A stretch of DNA of 64,000 nt. It comes from Sediminibacter sp. Hel_I_10 (GTDB lineage Bacteria > Bacteroidota > Bacteroidia > Flavobacteriales > Flavobacteriaceae). This document shows positions 7,787-17,272 of the stretch, in pieces. Where the stretch lies: the NCBI RefSeq assembly GCF_000688335.1, contig NZ_JHZX01000001.1, forward strand, positions 2,604,001-2,668,000, given 5' to 3'. Under the pieces are notes generated by a model, which was given only the letters and a program-made list of their open reading frames with translations, made no database searches and was not told the origin of the DNA. The number at the start of each line of letters is the position of its first letter. The stretch's first letter is position 1. A program made the position numbers and the translations under genes.

Positions 7787-8569
7787 CTAAAGTTTTTGCC
7801 ATTCTGGGGAAAAATAGGTAGCCCGTCCTCCCAACTTTATCTTTTCTATGGGTCCACCTGTATGATAGCAAGTGCCGCCTTTTTCTCTAAAATGCATGAG
7901 ATAGTTTTTGGGAAAATCGTCATAATGGGCGTCATGTTTTATAGCCACTTCAATCACTTCTTTCATGGCATCAAAAACTTTCCTTAGAGCGCTTTCATCC
8001 ATGTCTTCCACTTTTGTTTTAGGGTGAATTTGGGCTTGGTAGAGAATTTCGTCTGCCATCCAATTACCAACGCCCGCAGCCACACTTTGATCCATGATGA
8101 TCTTTTTGATATGGGTTTTTCGTGTGCTTAAAGATGCTGCAAATAACTCAAAGCTGAGGTCTCTCGCATCATCGCTCAAGTCGTGTTCTTTTTTATAATC
8201 TTCTATAGAATCGATAAGGTTCCACCAACCGAATTTACGTTTGTTTTCAAAAGCAAAATGAAAACCATTTTCGAAGGTGAGTACAATATGGCCAAACTTA
8301 GGTCTGTCTTCTACATCTTTATAGTAATTGGGTCTTCCCGTCATGCCAAAATGCATCACCAAAATCTTTTGACCTGTGGTTTCGAGAAATAAGTATTTTC
8401 CAATGCGTTTTGTCGCGGTAAGTTCTGCTCCTAAAAGCGCTTTTTCAAATTCGGACTTCGCGACCTTTAGCAGTCTATTATCACGACACTCAAAGGCTTT
8501 TATGGGTTGATGCAATGAGGTACTGTCTATATATACTTTGTAACCTTGTACTTCTGGTAATTCTGGCAT
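7787..8569 (-). CDS. Fpg/Nei-family DNA glycosylase with a zinc-less finger
   Basis: I place the start at 8569, giving 260 residues beginning MPELPEVQ. These enzymes need Pro2 as the catalytic nucleophile and Glu3 exposed at the mature N-terminus, so the longer reading from 8608 (13 extra residues) must be wrong. The protein has the family beta-sandwich, the helix-two-turn-helix segment (DQSVAAGVGNWMADEIL) and a C-terminal hairpin with the Arg of GGRATYF. In ordinary Fpg this hairpin holds four zinc cysteines; here only the first remains (GTCYHTGG...YFSPEW), so it should be a zinc-less finger as in NEIL1-like enzymes. It removes oxidised bases and nicks the DNA by beta/delta elimination. It is a stand-alone gene after the GH2 gene on the same strand. 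Confidence 0.88.
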   Translation of the reverse strand: MPELPEVQGYKVYIDSTSLHQPIKAFECRDNRLLKVAKSEFEKALLGAELTATKRIGKYLFLETTGQKILVMHFGMTGRPNYYKDVEDRPKFGHIVLTFENGFHFAFENKRKFGWWNLIDSIEDYKKEHDLSDDARDLSFELFAASLSTRKTHIKKIIMDQSVAAGVGNWMADEILYQAQIHPKTKVEDMDESALRKVFDAMKEVIEVAIKHDAHYDDFPKNYLMHFREKGGTCYHTGGPIEKIKLGGRATYFSPEWQKL

Positions 8570-8673
8570 TCTTTTTTTAATAAATTTAAGGAAAAAGCAC
8601 AGGTTCACAAAGTGATTTGGTGTTAAGGCAAATACTCATGAGCATTTCTATTATGATGACTTCTTCTGAAATG

Positions 8674-11121
8674 TTACGGATTAAGAGATTTGCTCTGTAA
8701 TTCCAATTGTCCAGTTTTTAATCCCTTCCCAGTTACTTTGACTGCTATAGAGCCAGCCTTTTCAATAGATTCAATAATTACCACTAATTTTCCGCTAAAA
8801 AGTTGCATTGTGGGTAAGTGAAACGGTTCCAAAGATGTCGGATCGCCATTGCAAACCGCTTTGAAGTTTCCGGCACCATTAACTTTAAAAGAAAGTGGCG
8901 TGCTTGCGGTAGGGCAGGGAATGCCATTTTTATCAACTACGGAAACCGTTATAAATGCAAGATCTTTACCATTGGCGGTAAGTGTTTTAACGTCTGGATC
9001 AAGAATAATCTGATCTGGTGTTCCTGCGGTGGTAACTTGTTCTTCTGCAACCGGTTTTCCATCTTTGTCGAGAGCGACCACTTTTAATGTGCCGGGTTGG
9101 TATTTGACATCCATCCACATTAAGCGGTATCGATTTTGTGGCGTACTTTTATTTTTATACTGAACGCCCAAGCTTTCGCCGTTTAAAAATAATTCGGCAC
9201 TATCGTAATTGGTATAAACAAAAACTGGAGTTGTTTTACCTTGGCGTTCTGGCCAATTCCAATGCGGAAGAATGTGTAATGTTTCATCTGTTGTATTCCA
9301 ACGACTTCTATAGAGGTAAAATCGATCTTTAGGAATGCCAGCCAAATCACAGATGCCAAAATAAGAGCTTCGTGCCGGCCACGCTTCATCATAAGGCGTA
9401 GGTTCTCCCAAATAGTCAAACCCCGTCCAAACAAACTCGCCAATTACCCAAGGCTTATCATCTTGCAGCACAAAGTCATCATCAGGAAGGTTGGACCAGC
9501 TGCAATACTCTAAATCGTAAGATGAAGATTGGAGATCGTCATACGTTTTCATAGCAGCTTTTTCTACAGGAAATTTGTAAATTCCTCTCGAGCTTACGGT
9601 TGATGCCGTTTCTGATCCTAAAATAAATCCTTGTGGAAAAGCCTCATAAGCATCTTCATATAAGTGAACCCGATAATTCAATCCAGGGACATCTAATAAT
9701 GCCCCAAATCCTGATGCCATAGTGGCCTTAACTTGATCCATTCCCACCGTTACTGGACGTGTGGGGTCTTCTCTATGAAAAATATCTTGTAACCATTTGG
9801 CTCGTTTTACACCTTCACTTCCCCATTGGTCTGGCACTTCGTTACCAGCGCTCCACATGATGATACTTGGGTGGTTTCGAGTTGCACGTACTAGGTTTAC
9901 CACATCTTTTTCGGCGTAGTCTTCAAAAAACCGATTATAGCCATTTTCTACTTTAGGTTTTGCCCATTCATCAAAACTCTCCGCTAAAAACATAAACCCC
10001 ATTTCATCACAGAGCTCTAATTGCTCAAGAGAAGGCATGTTGTGAGCGCTTCTTATGGCATCACAGCCCATGTCTTTTAAAATGCGCAATTGTCGTCTTA
10101 AGGCAGCGGTATTGATTGCAGTTCCCAACGGACCTAAATCGTGGTGAAGACAAACGCCTTTAAATTTTCTGACTTCTCCGTTTAAACTAAAGCCCTTATT
10201 GGGCTCGTACTTAATGTCGCGTATGCCAAATCGTTTTGTGACTTCATCCTTTAACTCATTACCATCAAATAATTTTATTACGGCGGTATATAAATACGGG
10301 TTTTCTGGGCTCCATAGGTTTGGATTTTCAACCGCTAAATTTTGCTCAAAGGTATTTCCGAAAATTTGTTCTGTTTCATTGGTGCTTACTTTATGGTCTT
10401 GGGCATCATAGACCTCGGTGAGCAAGCGCAAGTTTGCTCCAGACACCTCAGTTTTGACGTTCACTTTTGCCAAATTAGACGCTATAAAGGGTGTGGTGAT
10501 AAACGTACCCCATTGGTTAATACTCGATTTATCTTTAACAACAATGCTCACATTGCGATAGAGTCCAGCCCCAGGGTACCAACGTGACGATAGACCAAGA
10601 TTGTTTAATTTTACAGCGAGCAGATTAGTGTTATTGCCGTTTATGTGTTCTGTGATATCAAAATAGAAATAGCTATAACCATATTTCCATTCTCCAATCT
10701 TGTTGCCATTTAAAAAAACTTCTGGCTCGCTCATGGCACCTTCAAAAACAATCAATACTTTTTTGGTATCATCAAAATTTGGTAGCGAAAATGGATGTCT
10801 GTACCAAGCTTCTCCAATGTAAGGTAATGCACCAGTTCTGCCTGTTTTTTCAGAAGCAATTTGTTCGCCATTTTGTTCTATGGCTACAATTTGCTTGTCA
10901 ACCTCTTTGTCAAAAGGACCGTAAATGGCCCAATCATGAGGCACGGTAACAGACTCCCAATTGGCATCGTCAAATTCTGGAGATTTTGCATTATGGTGTT
11001 GGCCTTTATTGAATTTCCACCCATTTGTAAGTGTGATTTCCTGTCGTATCTGTGCGTTGACGCTTAAACTAAAAAGAAATAAAGCTAAAACGGTATTTAT
11101 GAAATATGTGGTGATTTTCAT
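8674..11121 (-). CDS. GH2 beta-galactosidase, secreted/periplasmic
   Basis: An 815-residue protein with a signal peptide (cleavage near VNA-Q24). It then has the GH2 sugar-binding beta-sandwich (about 30-200), an immunoglobulin-like domain, the TIM barrel (about 310-610), and C-terminal beta domains of the DUF4982/Ig-like kind. The acid/base is E428 in SAGNEVPDQW and the nucleophile is E562 in VIGEFVWTGF, so both catalytic residues are present. GH2 members may cleave beta-galactosides, beta-glucuronides or beta-mannosides. The directly adjacent GH53 endo-galactanase (9 bp upstream) makes beta-galactosidase acting on galacto-oligosaccharides the best reading. It is the last carbohydrate gene of the left arm of the locus. 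Confidence 0.9.
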   Translation of the reverse strand: MKITTYFINTVLALFLFSLSVNAQIRQEITLTNGWKFNKGQHHNAKSPEFDDANWESVTVPHDWAIYGPFDKEVDKQIVAIEQNGEQIASEKTGRTGALPYIGEAWYRHPFSLPNFDDTKKVLIVFEGAMSEPEVFLNGNKIGEWKYGYSYFYFDITEHINGNNTNLLAVKLNNLGLSSRWYPGAGLYRNVSIVVKDKSSINQWGTFITTPFIASNLAKVNVKTEVSGANLRLLTEVYDAQDHKVSTNETEQIFGNTFEQNLAVENPNLWSPENPYLYTAVIKLFDGNELKDEVTKRFGIRDIKYEPNKGFSLNGEVRKFKGVCLHHDLGPLGTAINTAALRRQLRILKDMGCDAIRSAHNMPSLEQLELCDEMGFMFLAESFDEWAKPKVENGYNRFFEDYAEKDVVNLVRATRNHPSIIMWSAGNEVPDQWGSEGVKRAKWLQDIFHREDPTRPVTVGMDQVKATMASGFGALLDVPGLNYRVHLYEDAYEAFPQGFILGSETASTVSSRGIYKFPVEKAAMKTYDDLQSSSYDLEYCSWSNLPDDDFVLQDDKPWVIGEFVWTGFDYLGEPTPYDEAWPARSSYFGICDLAGIPKDRFYLYRSRWNTTDETLHILPHWNWPERQGKTTPVFVYTNYDSAELFLNGESLGVQYKNKSTPQNRYRLMWMDVKYQPGTLKVVALDKDGKPVAEEQVTTAGTPDQIILDPDVKTLTANGKDLAFITVSVVDKNGIPCPTASTPLSFKVNGAGNFKAVCNGDPTSLEPFHLPTMQLFSGKLVVIIESIEKAGSIAVKVTGKGLKTGQLELQSKSLNP

Positions 11122-11130
11122 AGGTTGGAT

Positions 11131-12324
11131 TTAGTCCTCTAAAGAGCCATTATAAAATTGTAGGCCTAAGGTTGCCTTATTGTCATGATCAAAAAGCGTG
11201 GCGTTATCCCAATGCGATCCTTGTGCCCAAAGCGTGCTACAGGATGTAGATACCCAAGCAGGCTCCCAATATATAATGCCTGCTCCGCCAACATTCTCCA
11301 TAATTGTTTTAAGTTGATTGAGGTAATCCAGTTGTCCTTGCTGGCTTGCAGGATGTCCACTAACTAATGCATCTGCACCTAAAATATTATTGGCTGCATC
11401 GGCATTGTCTAGTGTAAAAGGATAGGCGGTTTCTACAATCATTAATTTTTTTCCGTAGGTATTCTTTAAAGAGGTAAGGGGTTGGTTTACATTTTCGAGG
11501 GTGTATTCTGACCAAATAGGATAGTAGGAGAGGCCAATCCAATCAAAATCTGTAATACCATTTGCAGTAGCTTCTTCAAACCACCATAGTGCATTTTCAG
11601 GCTGAGCAATATGGAGCATGACTTCAATATCGGCATTGTTTTCTGCGGAAATATCCCTTACGGCATCAATCCCTTGATTAATAAGTGATGCATTACGCGC
11701 CCAATCAATAGGCCAGACGAGCTCACCATCCTGTAGGATCATGGCGTTAATTTCATTGCCCACTTGAACAATTTCAGGCAATAAGTTTAAAGCCGCCAGA
11801 TCATTTAAGGTAGTATAGGTGTAATTATAAAGCAGCGCTCCTAAAGCCGAAGTATTATTGATCTCACTAGCCCAAGCAGCAGGAATTTGTTGTTGTGATG
11901 GGTCTGTCCATGTGTCGCTATAATGAAAATCCAATAACACGGCCATGCCTTTGGCCTTTGCACGCGCTATCGTTTCTTTAACATCATTGTAATTGGAATA
12001 GTTCGTCCAAGTAGGGTTGTGCCATAAACGTACCCTTACCAAATTTGTGCCCGCATTTTTGAAAATATCATAGACATCCATGCTGGTGCCATTAGCATCT
12101 TTATAGGAGGCATTACAATCTTCCATTTCATTAACATACGATAAGTCGGCACCATAATAAAAATCTATGGATTGTGGTGGTTCTGCAACGCCGTCGTCTG
12201 TTGGGTCAACAACCACATCATCATCAATACTGGAATCGTCATTTTTGTCGGAGCTTGAACAGCCCTGATTTATGATACAAAAAATAGAGGCTATCCAGAT
12301 AAATTTAAAATTGTAAAGTGTCAT
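11131..12324 (-). CDS. GH53 endo-beta-1,4-galactanase lipoprotein
   Basis: A 397-residue SPII lipoprotein (Cys22 after a hydrophobic segment, then a Ser/Asp-rich linker to about residue 50) carrying one GH53 TIM barrel. Family features are clear: the start GADLSYV, VRVRLWHNPTW, the acid/base E191 in VQVGNEINA and the nucleophile E298 in MIVETAYPF. GH53 enzymes cut internal beta-1,4-galactan links of type I arabinogalactan and pectin side chains. The lipoprotein signal followed by acidic residues (SSSDKNDD) is compatible with surface exposure, as for SusD-like proteins. It is co-directional with GH2, nine bases before that gene. Upstream is a terminator for the amylase gene and a 190-bp gap, so GH53-GH2 may have its own promoter. 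Confidence 0.93.
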   Translation of the reverse strand: MTLYNFKFIWIASIFCIINQGCSSSDKNDDSSIDDDVVVDPTDDGVAEPPQSIDFYYGADLSYVNEMEDCNASYKDANGTSMDVYDIFKNAGTNLVRVRLWHNPTWTNYSNYNDVKETIARAKAKGMAVLLDFHYSDTWTDPSQQQIPAAWASEINNTSALGALLYNYTYTTLNDLAALNLLPEIVQVGNEINAMILQDGELVWPIDWARNASLINQGIDAVRDISAENNADIEVMLHIAQPENALWWFEEATANGITDFDWIGLSYYPIWSEYTLENVNQPLTSLKNTYGKKLMIVETAYPFTLDNADAANNILGADALVSGHPASQQGQLDYLNQLKTIMENVGGAGIIYWEPAWVSTSCSTLWAQGSHWDNATLFDHDNKATLGLQFYNGSLED

Positions 12325-12460
12325 TGTAACGTGCGTTTTTTATGAACTAAAGTTAAACAACTTCCTTAGTATAGAAGACAAGTACCTACCGGTTTTTATA
12401 CTAATAGAACTGCTTTAAATGAGCGCTGTATTTTATCACAACCAGAGGTAATTCATTAAA

Positions 12461-12493
12461 AAAAGCCTCTTGTAATATCACAAGAGGCTTTAA
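12461..12493 (-). terminator. Terminator after the T9SS amylase gene
   Basis: Read on the minus strand, AAAGCCTCTTGT pairs with ACAAGAGGCTTT (12 bp, 6-base loop) and is followed by a run of T. It lies 22 bases after the amylase stop, and so separates the susCDEF-amylase unit from GH53-GH2. No further feature is visible in 12325-12460. Confidence 0.8.
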
Positions 12494-12514
12494 AGACTAG
12501 TATTGGTAATTGGT

Positions 12515-15391
12515 TTATTGTTTGATCAATTTCGAGGTTAGAAATGCGCCGTTATTGTTCTTGATTTTAACAAGGTATAGGCCTTGGTTAAGATTAGAAA
12601 TGTTGAAAGCATCATTTTGAGAAAAGTCGCCTTGAAATGATTTGATTAATTTTCCTGTAATATCAAAAATTTCTAATTGGCTGATGGCTTTATTGATTTT
12701 GAAAGCACTGTTTGCCGGATTTGGAAAAATACCGAATGTGGTTTCAGTAGCAACCTGATCTACAGTTAAGGTTGCTGGTTGATTACCGAAAATTCTAAAC
12801 TGTCCAGCAGGAATGTTGATGGTTGCCCCGCTATAAGTTGTATTTCCAGACGCGTCCATAAGATCATACCATGTGCCTTCCGTAGGGAAATTGGTATTGA
12901 TAGTTCTTGTAGTCACATCAAAATTTGCCAATACAATCACGTTTCTCAGTTGAGTAGTAGGTAAAGCGGTGTCAAAGACGTCAATTCTTGGGGTTAAAGC
13001 GCCAGAAGTAATCGTATAATCACCTTCAAAAACAGGCTCGTTTATTTTAAGCGCATTCAACCTTGCCCAATCATTGTAAATTTGATTTCGACTGGCATCG
13101 TTCAGCCAGTTTTCCGTCCATTGTGGTTGTGGCTTGGTGTCTAATTTGCAATCACCATCTGTGCCTCCAGGTTCATTCACAGTACCGTTAAAGCAGGTAA
13201 ATATAGAATTGTCCATCCCTAAATCTCCAAAGTGCCATACCATTTTTGGACCAGGAACGGTAATGGTAACAGCTCCTAAAGCAGACATTCTAGACAATGC
13301 TGTTTCTAGGTCTCTTACGTTATGGCTAAAATTTGAATTATTTCCAAACTGCAGATTTCTGTACATCAAGCGCTCTTCATCATGACTTTCGGCATAACCC
13401 ATAACACGTTTTCCTTCAAATCCGTGGCTTTCATGCCCCATTCTATTGATGTTGGCGTTGTACCCCATGGTTAGTTCATTGTATGCATTATTCATGATTC
13501 CCCACATCATTATCCCTTTGTCTTCATCTAAACGATAATTAGCCCATTCCTGTTCTTCATTATCAGTACCTAGGTGTTCAAAAATCACATAATGGTCAGG
13601 ATCTAATGACCAAGAATAATCAGCATAGGCTTTAAGAATATCTACACGATCTTGTTGGTATCCGTTGGTACAGCCTTCATCACTTCCTGTGCAGTTTTGT
13701 GTAAATCCTTTGGTTAAATCCCAGCGGAAACCGTCAATCTTAAAATCTTCTATCCAATGCTTAATCACACGTTCTGTGTAAGCTTGTGTCAAGTCACTTT
13801 GGTGATTGAAATCTGATCCTACACTGTAACTGTGACGTGCAGTTTCATTAAAGTACGGGTTTTCGCTACTCGGATTTCCGAAGCCATCACCATCAGGATC
13901 ATTGACCCACATGCGCACCATTGGATTTCTTCCAAAGGCATGGTTAAGTGCTACATCTAAAATTACGGCAATTCCGTTTTGGTGATAAACATCAACGAGC
14001 TCTCTAAATTTATCTTCGGTACCATAAAATTTGTCTAATGCCATATGAAACGATGTATTGTATCCCCAGCTTTCATTGCCTTCAAATTCCATCACAGGCA
14101 TGAGCTCTATGGCATTTATATTTAAATTTTTAAAGTAATCGATTTTATCTATAAGATCTTGATAGTTTCTATCTGCATCAAAATCTCTTACCAAAACCTC
14201 ATATACGATAAGATCTTCTTTTTTAGGAGGATTGAAATTAGCGACTTGCCAGTTGTACGGTGTTTGACCGGTTTGAAGAACAGTTACTTCATAATTTTGG
14301 TTTGCTGGATAAGCAGGTAAGTCAGGATAGCTATTAGTTGGAATATATTGGTCATCATAAGGAGATAGCACCAAAGTAGAGAAAGGATCTGCAACTTTAA
14401 CCAATACTTGAGAGTTTGCTATGGGTGTTTGATCGTAGACCCAATATTGAAATGTTTCTATTTGACCAGGTGTTAAGCCGTTGATTTGAAGCCAATACTT
14501 CCCTGTGCTTGGGTCTTGCTTCATGAAATCACTATCAGAAGGGGCATAGTTGTTAAAACTGCCTGCTACTTGAACAAAATCTTTTTCTGGCGCGGTTAAC
14601 ACTAAGGTTGCAGTAGTTTGATCTGTCCCGTAATTGATACCATCTTCAAGTCCAGTAGGTAAGGCTTCTTCAACAACAGTTGGAGCCACTAACACTTCAA
14701 AAATGGCTTCTCCAGTTTCTGTAGAGCCAGGAGGAGTTCCTACAAATCTAACTGTTCCACTTTCTGTAATGTTGGAAATTGTTGTGTTACATGAAGGAAA
14801 TCCACAAGTGCCAGTAGCTACGGAGACATCATTATAGAAAATTTCAAAACTCCCTTGCACTGTGGCTGAACCTTGAAAATTAATAGTAGCGCTAACAGAT
14901 ATGTTACCTCCAGAATTCACTATTGCCAAGGAGCTTGATGGCAAGGTGATGTTGATATTGACGCTACCTACGGAGAAAATAAAATCATTACAGCCGTCAT
15001 CTTTTAGTTCTTGGGATCCATCTTCATTTCTAAAGACCATTCCTATTTGCGTGGCAGTTGCTGCTTGACTTTCGGTAAGATTATAATAGATTTCTGGTGT
15101 AATGGTAATGCTGTAGGTGCCATCACCGTTAGAGGTCATTTCACCAACACCGTCATCTTGGCCATAGTTTCCAATAACGTTAAAACCAAAGGCGTTACTA
15201 TTGTCTCCAATGCCAGAGTGCATATACACTTTTGCTGGGTTACTTAATCCATTGCAATTGCTATCTGAACTATTAATATCTAAAGTAATGGTAACAGGTT
15301 CATCAATCTCAATTGCGCCAACGCTCAAGGATACTTGAGCATAAGAAGCAAAAGATAATAAAAGAAAAAAGGTGTATAAATAAGATTTCAT
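12515..15391 (-). CDS. Secreted multidomain GH13 alpha-amylase with T9SS sorting domain
   Basis: A 958-residue protein. Signal peptide (to about residue 18, SYA-Q), two N-terminal beta-domains (about 20-235, possibly starch-binding), an E-set/CBM48-like domain (about 245-355), a GH13 barrel (about 375-760), a C-terminal beta domain, and a T9SS type-A sorting domain in the last 75 residues (FPNPANSAF...GLYLVKI...KLIKQ). Catalytic residues: nucleophile D558 in GFRWDLTKG, acid/base E605 in VIFEHLG, and D671 in ESHDEERL. It should be exported by the type IX system, anchored or released at the cell surface, and make the first cuts in starch-like alpha-glucan for the SusCD importer. It is co-directional with susF, 70 bases downstream, with a hairpin between. 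Confidence 0.92.
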   Translation of the reverse strand: MKSYLYTFFLLLSFASYAQVSLSVGAIEIDEPVTITLDINSSDSNCNGLSNPAKVYMHSGIGDNSNAFGFNVIGNYGQDDGVGEMTSNGDGTYSITITPEIYYNLTESQAATATQIGMVFRNEDGSQELKDDGCNDFIFSVGSVNINITLPSSSLAIVNSGGNISVSATINFQGSATVQGSFEIFYNDVSVATGTCGFPSCNTTISNITESGTVRFVGTPPGSTETGEAIFEVLVAPTVVEEALPTGLEDGINYGTDQTTATLVLTAPEKDFVQVAGSFNNYAPSDSDFMKQDPSTGKYWLQINGLTPGQIETFQYWVYDQTPIANSQVLVKVADPFSTLVLSPYDDQYIPTNSYPDLPAYPANQNYEVTVLQTGQTPYNWQVANFNPPKKEDLIVYEVLVRDFDADRNYQDLIDKIDYFKNLNINAIELMPVMEFEGNESWGYNTSFHMALDKFYGTEDKFRELVDVYHQNGIAVILDVALNHAFGRNPMVRMWVNDPDGDGFGNPSSENPYFNETARHSYSVGSDFNHQSDLTQAYTERVIKHWIEDFKIDGFRWDLTKGFTQNCTGSDEGCTNGYQQDRVDILKAYADYSWSLDPDHYVIFEHLGTDNEEQEWANYRLDEDKGIMMWGIMNNAYNELTMGYNANINRMGHESHGFEGKRVMGYAESHDEERLMYRNLQFGNNSNFSHNVRDLETALSRMSALGAVTITVPGPKMVWHFGDLGMDNSIFTCFNGTVNEPGGTDGDCKLDTKPQPQWTENWLNDASRNQIYNDWARLNALKINEPVFEGDYTITSGALTPRIDVFDTALPTTQLRNVIVLANFDVTTRTINTNFPTEGTWYDLMDASGNTTYSGATINIPAGQFRIFGNQPATLTVDQVATETTFGIFPNPANSAFKINKAISQLEIFDITGKLIKSFQGDFSQNDAFNISNLNQGLYLVKIKNNNGAFLTSKLIKQ

Positions 15392-15410
15392 TTCAAAATG
15401 AGGTGTTTAA

Positions 15411-15446
15411 AAAAAAGGCTATGTAATTATAACATAGCCTTTTTTA
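15411..15446. terminator. Strong hairpin between susF-like and amylase genes
   Basis: AAAAAAGGCTATGT pairs with ACATAGCCTTTTTT (14 bp), with a T run on either strand. It lies in the 70-bp gap between two co-directional genes, so it probably acts as an attenuator or mRNA-end stabiliser. That would allow higher expression of susCDEF than of the amylase. Confidence 0.7.
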
Positions 15447-15461
15447 TGATTTACTAAATAC

Positions 15462-17261
15462 TTAATCTACTGATATCGTAAGATTAACCGTGTCTACTGT
15501 GATGGTATAGGTTCCTGGAGTTCCGTCAAATAGGAAGTTTGAATCTCCATCCAGGGCATTGATTAGATCTGGGTCTATAGTGTATCCATTACCTTCATAG
15601 GTTGGATAATTAATACCTGTATCCCAATTGCTATTTATGGTAAAGAATCTGAACGCATCATTCTGTAAAGCGACTTGTCCAGAATAAATTCCTGCACCTG
15701 TGCATGGTAAGGCTACAGGTGTATCCCAAGACCAACCGGCATCTACAATTCCTGCGCCTACTAGCCATAATTGCTCAAATTCGCACGTTAATTGTTCGGC
15801 TTCTAAGGTTATGGTTTTGTTGATATCGTCTACAGTAAGGAAGTAGGTTCCTGGGGTACCGTTAAAAAAGAAGTTTGAATCTCCATCCATAGCATTCGTG
15901 AAATTACTATCAATAGTATACCCTGAACCTTCATAACCTGGGTAGTTGGTTCCTGAATCCCAATTGTTGTTAACGGTGAAAAATCTAAAGGCATCATTTG
16001 AAAAGGTAACGTTGCCTGAATATGTACCATTACCAGTGCAGGGTAATGAAACTGGGTTATCCCAAGACCATCCTGCATCTGTTCCTGCTCCAACTAAGTA
16101 TAATTGATCAAAGTTACAGTTTGGGCCTACTACTGGAGGACTTAAAGTTATGGTTTTAGCAACGGTATCAATTTGAATAAAATATTCTCCTGGAGTTCCT
16201 GTAAATTGGAAGTTATTATCCCCATCCATTGCATTGACCAGATTAGAATCTATTGTATAACCAACAGCTTCGTAATAAGGGTAGTTTAGTCCGGTATCCC
16301 AGTTGGTCGCTTCAGTAAAGAATCTAAAGGCATCATTAATTAAATTGATATTTCCAGAATAAACAGTTCCTTGTAATGGAAGTTCAACCGGATTGTCCCA
16401 AGACCAGCCAGCATCTGCGGCACCGGCACCAACGACATACAGTATTGGCGAAAGTTCTACGCTGTAAGGAGTAACAGTAATGGTAACAGGTTCAGAAATA
16501 CGTTCCATATTACCGCCATCCATCATAATGCTTGCTCTCACTCTAAAGTCTAAACTTCCAGCTTCTTCTGCAGCTAAACCCGCATTAAGAACAATGTCAT
16601 TAAAGGCTTCATGAGTAAACTCTAAGCTTGTATCATTTCCTGCAGTTTCAGTAATAATAGTTTCGAAATTTGTGCCACCTTGAGCAAATTGCACATCATA
16701 ACTTACAACTACAGAGCTGTTTTCTCCAAAATCAGGATCCTCCCAAGACATAGAAATTGCGGTATCGTTTGGTGTGGTTTCAAGTAACACCAAATTGAAA
16801 CTATTGTCAGGAGAAGTGATAATTGGTAATGCTTCAGAATAAGAAGATACACTAAAGCTTACACTGTTTGAGACGAGAGATCCCGAGGTAACACGCAAGT
16901 AAACCGTAAAAGGTTCAAAAGCGTCTGCACCCGCACCTAGAACTGTATTGTTAAACTCAGATACTGTCATTGTAAAACGATCAGTAGTTGAGGTGCCAAC
17001 AACCATAGGGCTCTCAAAAGAATTGTCAGATGAAAGCTCTATAACATACCCGTCAGTGCCAGAAGATAGTGGATTATCCCATACAATAGTCATTGCAGGA
17101 TTGTCTGGTAAATTGTAATTAAGATTGATATTTGAAATTGTTGGTTCTAACAATTTAAACTGCGCCTCAGGAGAGGAAGTCTCTAGAGTCTCATCTTTTT
17201 CGCATGCCATAAATACAAAGAACAAACTAAGTATTAGAGCACTAAATTTTGTAAATTTCAT
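15462..17261 (-). CDS. SusF/SusE-like surface starch-binding lipoprotein with three tandem repeats
   Basis: A 599-residue SPII lipoprotein (Cys20, MACEKDE). It has two N-terminal SusE-like beta-sandwich domains (about 35-145 and 150-270) and then three highly similar modules of about 100 residues (starting near 274, 386 and 497). Each module repeats GAGWSWDNP-type and FRFFT...NWD motifs with conserved tryptophans, as in the starch-binding domains of SusE/SusF (WSWD, NWD, GYTID). It would bind alpha-glucan on the outer surface next to SusCD. It is 11 bp downstream of the susE-like gene and the fourth gene of the susC-led operon. The modules resemble each other far more than different SusF domains usually do, suggesting recent duplication. 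Confidence 0.85.
   Translation of the reverse strand: MKFTKFSALILSLFFVFMACEKDETLETSSPEAQFKLLEPTISNINLNYNLPDNPAMTIVWDNPLSSGTDGYVIELSSDNSFESPMVVGTSTTDRFTMTVSEFNNTVLGAGADAFEPFTVYLRVTSGSLVSNSVSFSVSSYSEALPIITSPDNSFNLVLLETTPNDTAISMSWEDPDFGENSSVVVSYDVQFAQGGTNFETIITETAGNDTSLEFTHEAFNDIVLNAGLAAEEAGSLDFRVRASIMMDGGNMERISEPVTITVTPYSVELSPILYVVGAGAADAGWSWDNPVELPLQGTVYSGNINLINDAFRFFTEATNWDTGLNYPYYEAVGYTIDSNLVNAMDGDNNFQFTGTPGEYFIQIDTVAKTITLSPPVVGPNCNFDQLYLVGAGTDAGWSWDNPVSLPCTGNGTYSGNVTFSNDAFRFFTVNNNWDSGTNYPGYEGSGYTIDSNFTNAMDGDSNFFFNGTPGTYFLTVDDINKTITLEAEQLTCEFEQLWLVGAGIVDAGWSWDTPVALPCTGAGIYSGQVALQNDAFRFFTINSNWDTGINYPTYEGNGYTIDPDLINALDGDSNFLFDGTPGTYTITVDTVNLTISVD
15465..16442 (-). repeat. Triplicated starch-binding module within the susF-like gene
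   Basis: Three tandem copies of about 300 bp (approximately 16142-16442, 15795-16106, 15465-15771). Each encodes the order VGAG, GWSWD, YSG, NDAFRFFT, NWD, GYTID, ALDGDSNF or AMDGD, GTPG. Copies two and three are the closest to each other. The similarity is visible at DNA level as well, so these are candidates for copy-number change by recombination. Confidence 0.8.
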
Positions 17262-17272
17262 AGTCTTATTTT

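Noticed and set aside
7787-8608. Longer glycosylase reading starting at 8608
   Set aside because: The family needs Pro2 at the mature N-terminus; only the start at 8569 gives MPELPEV.
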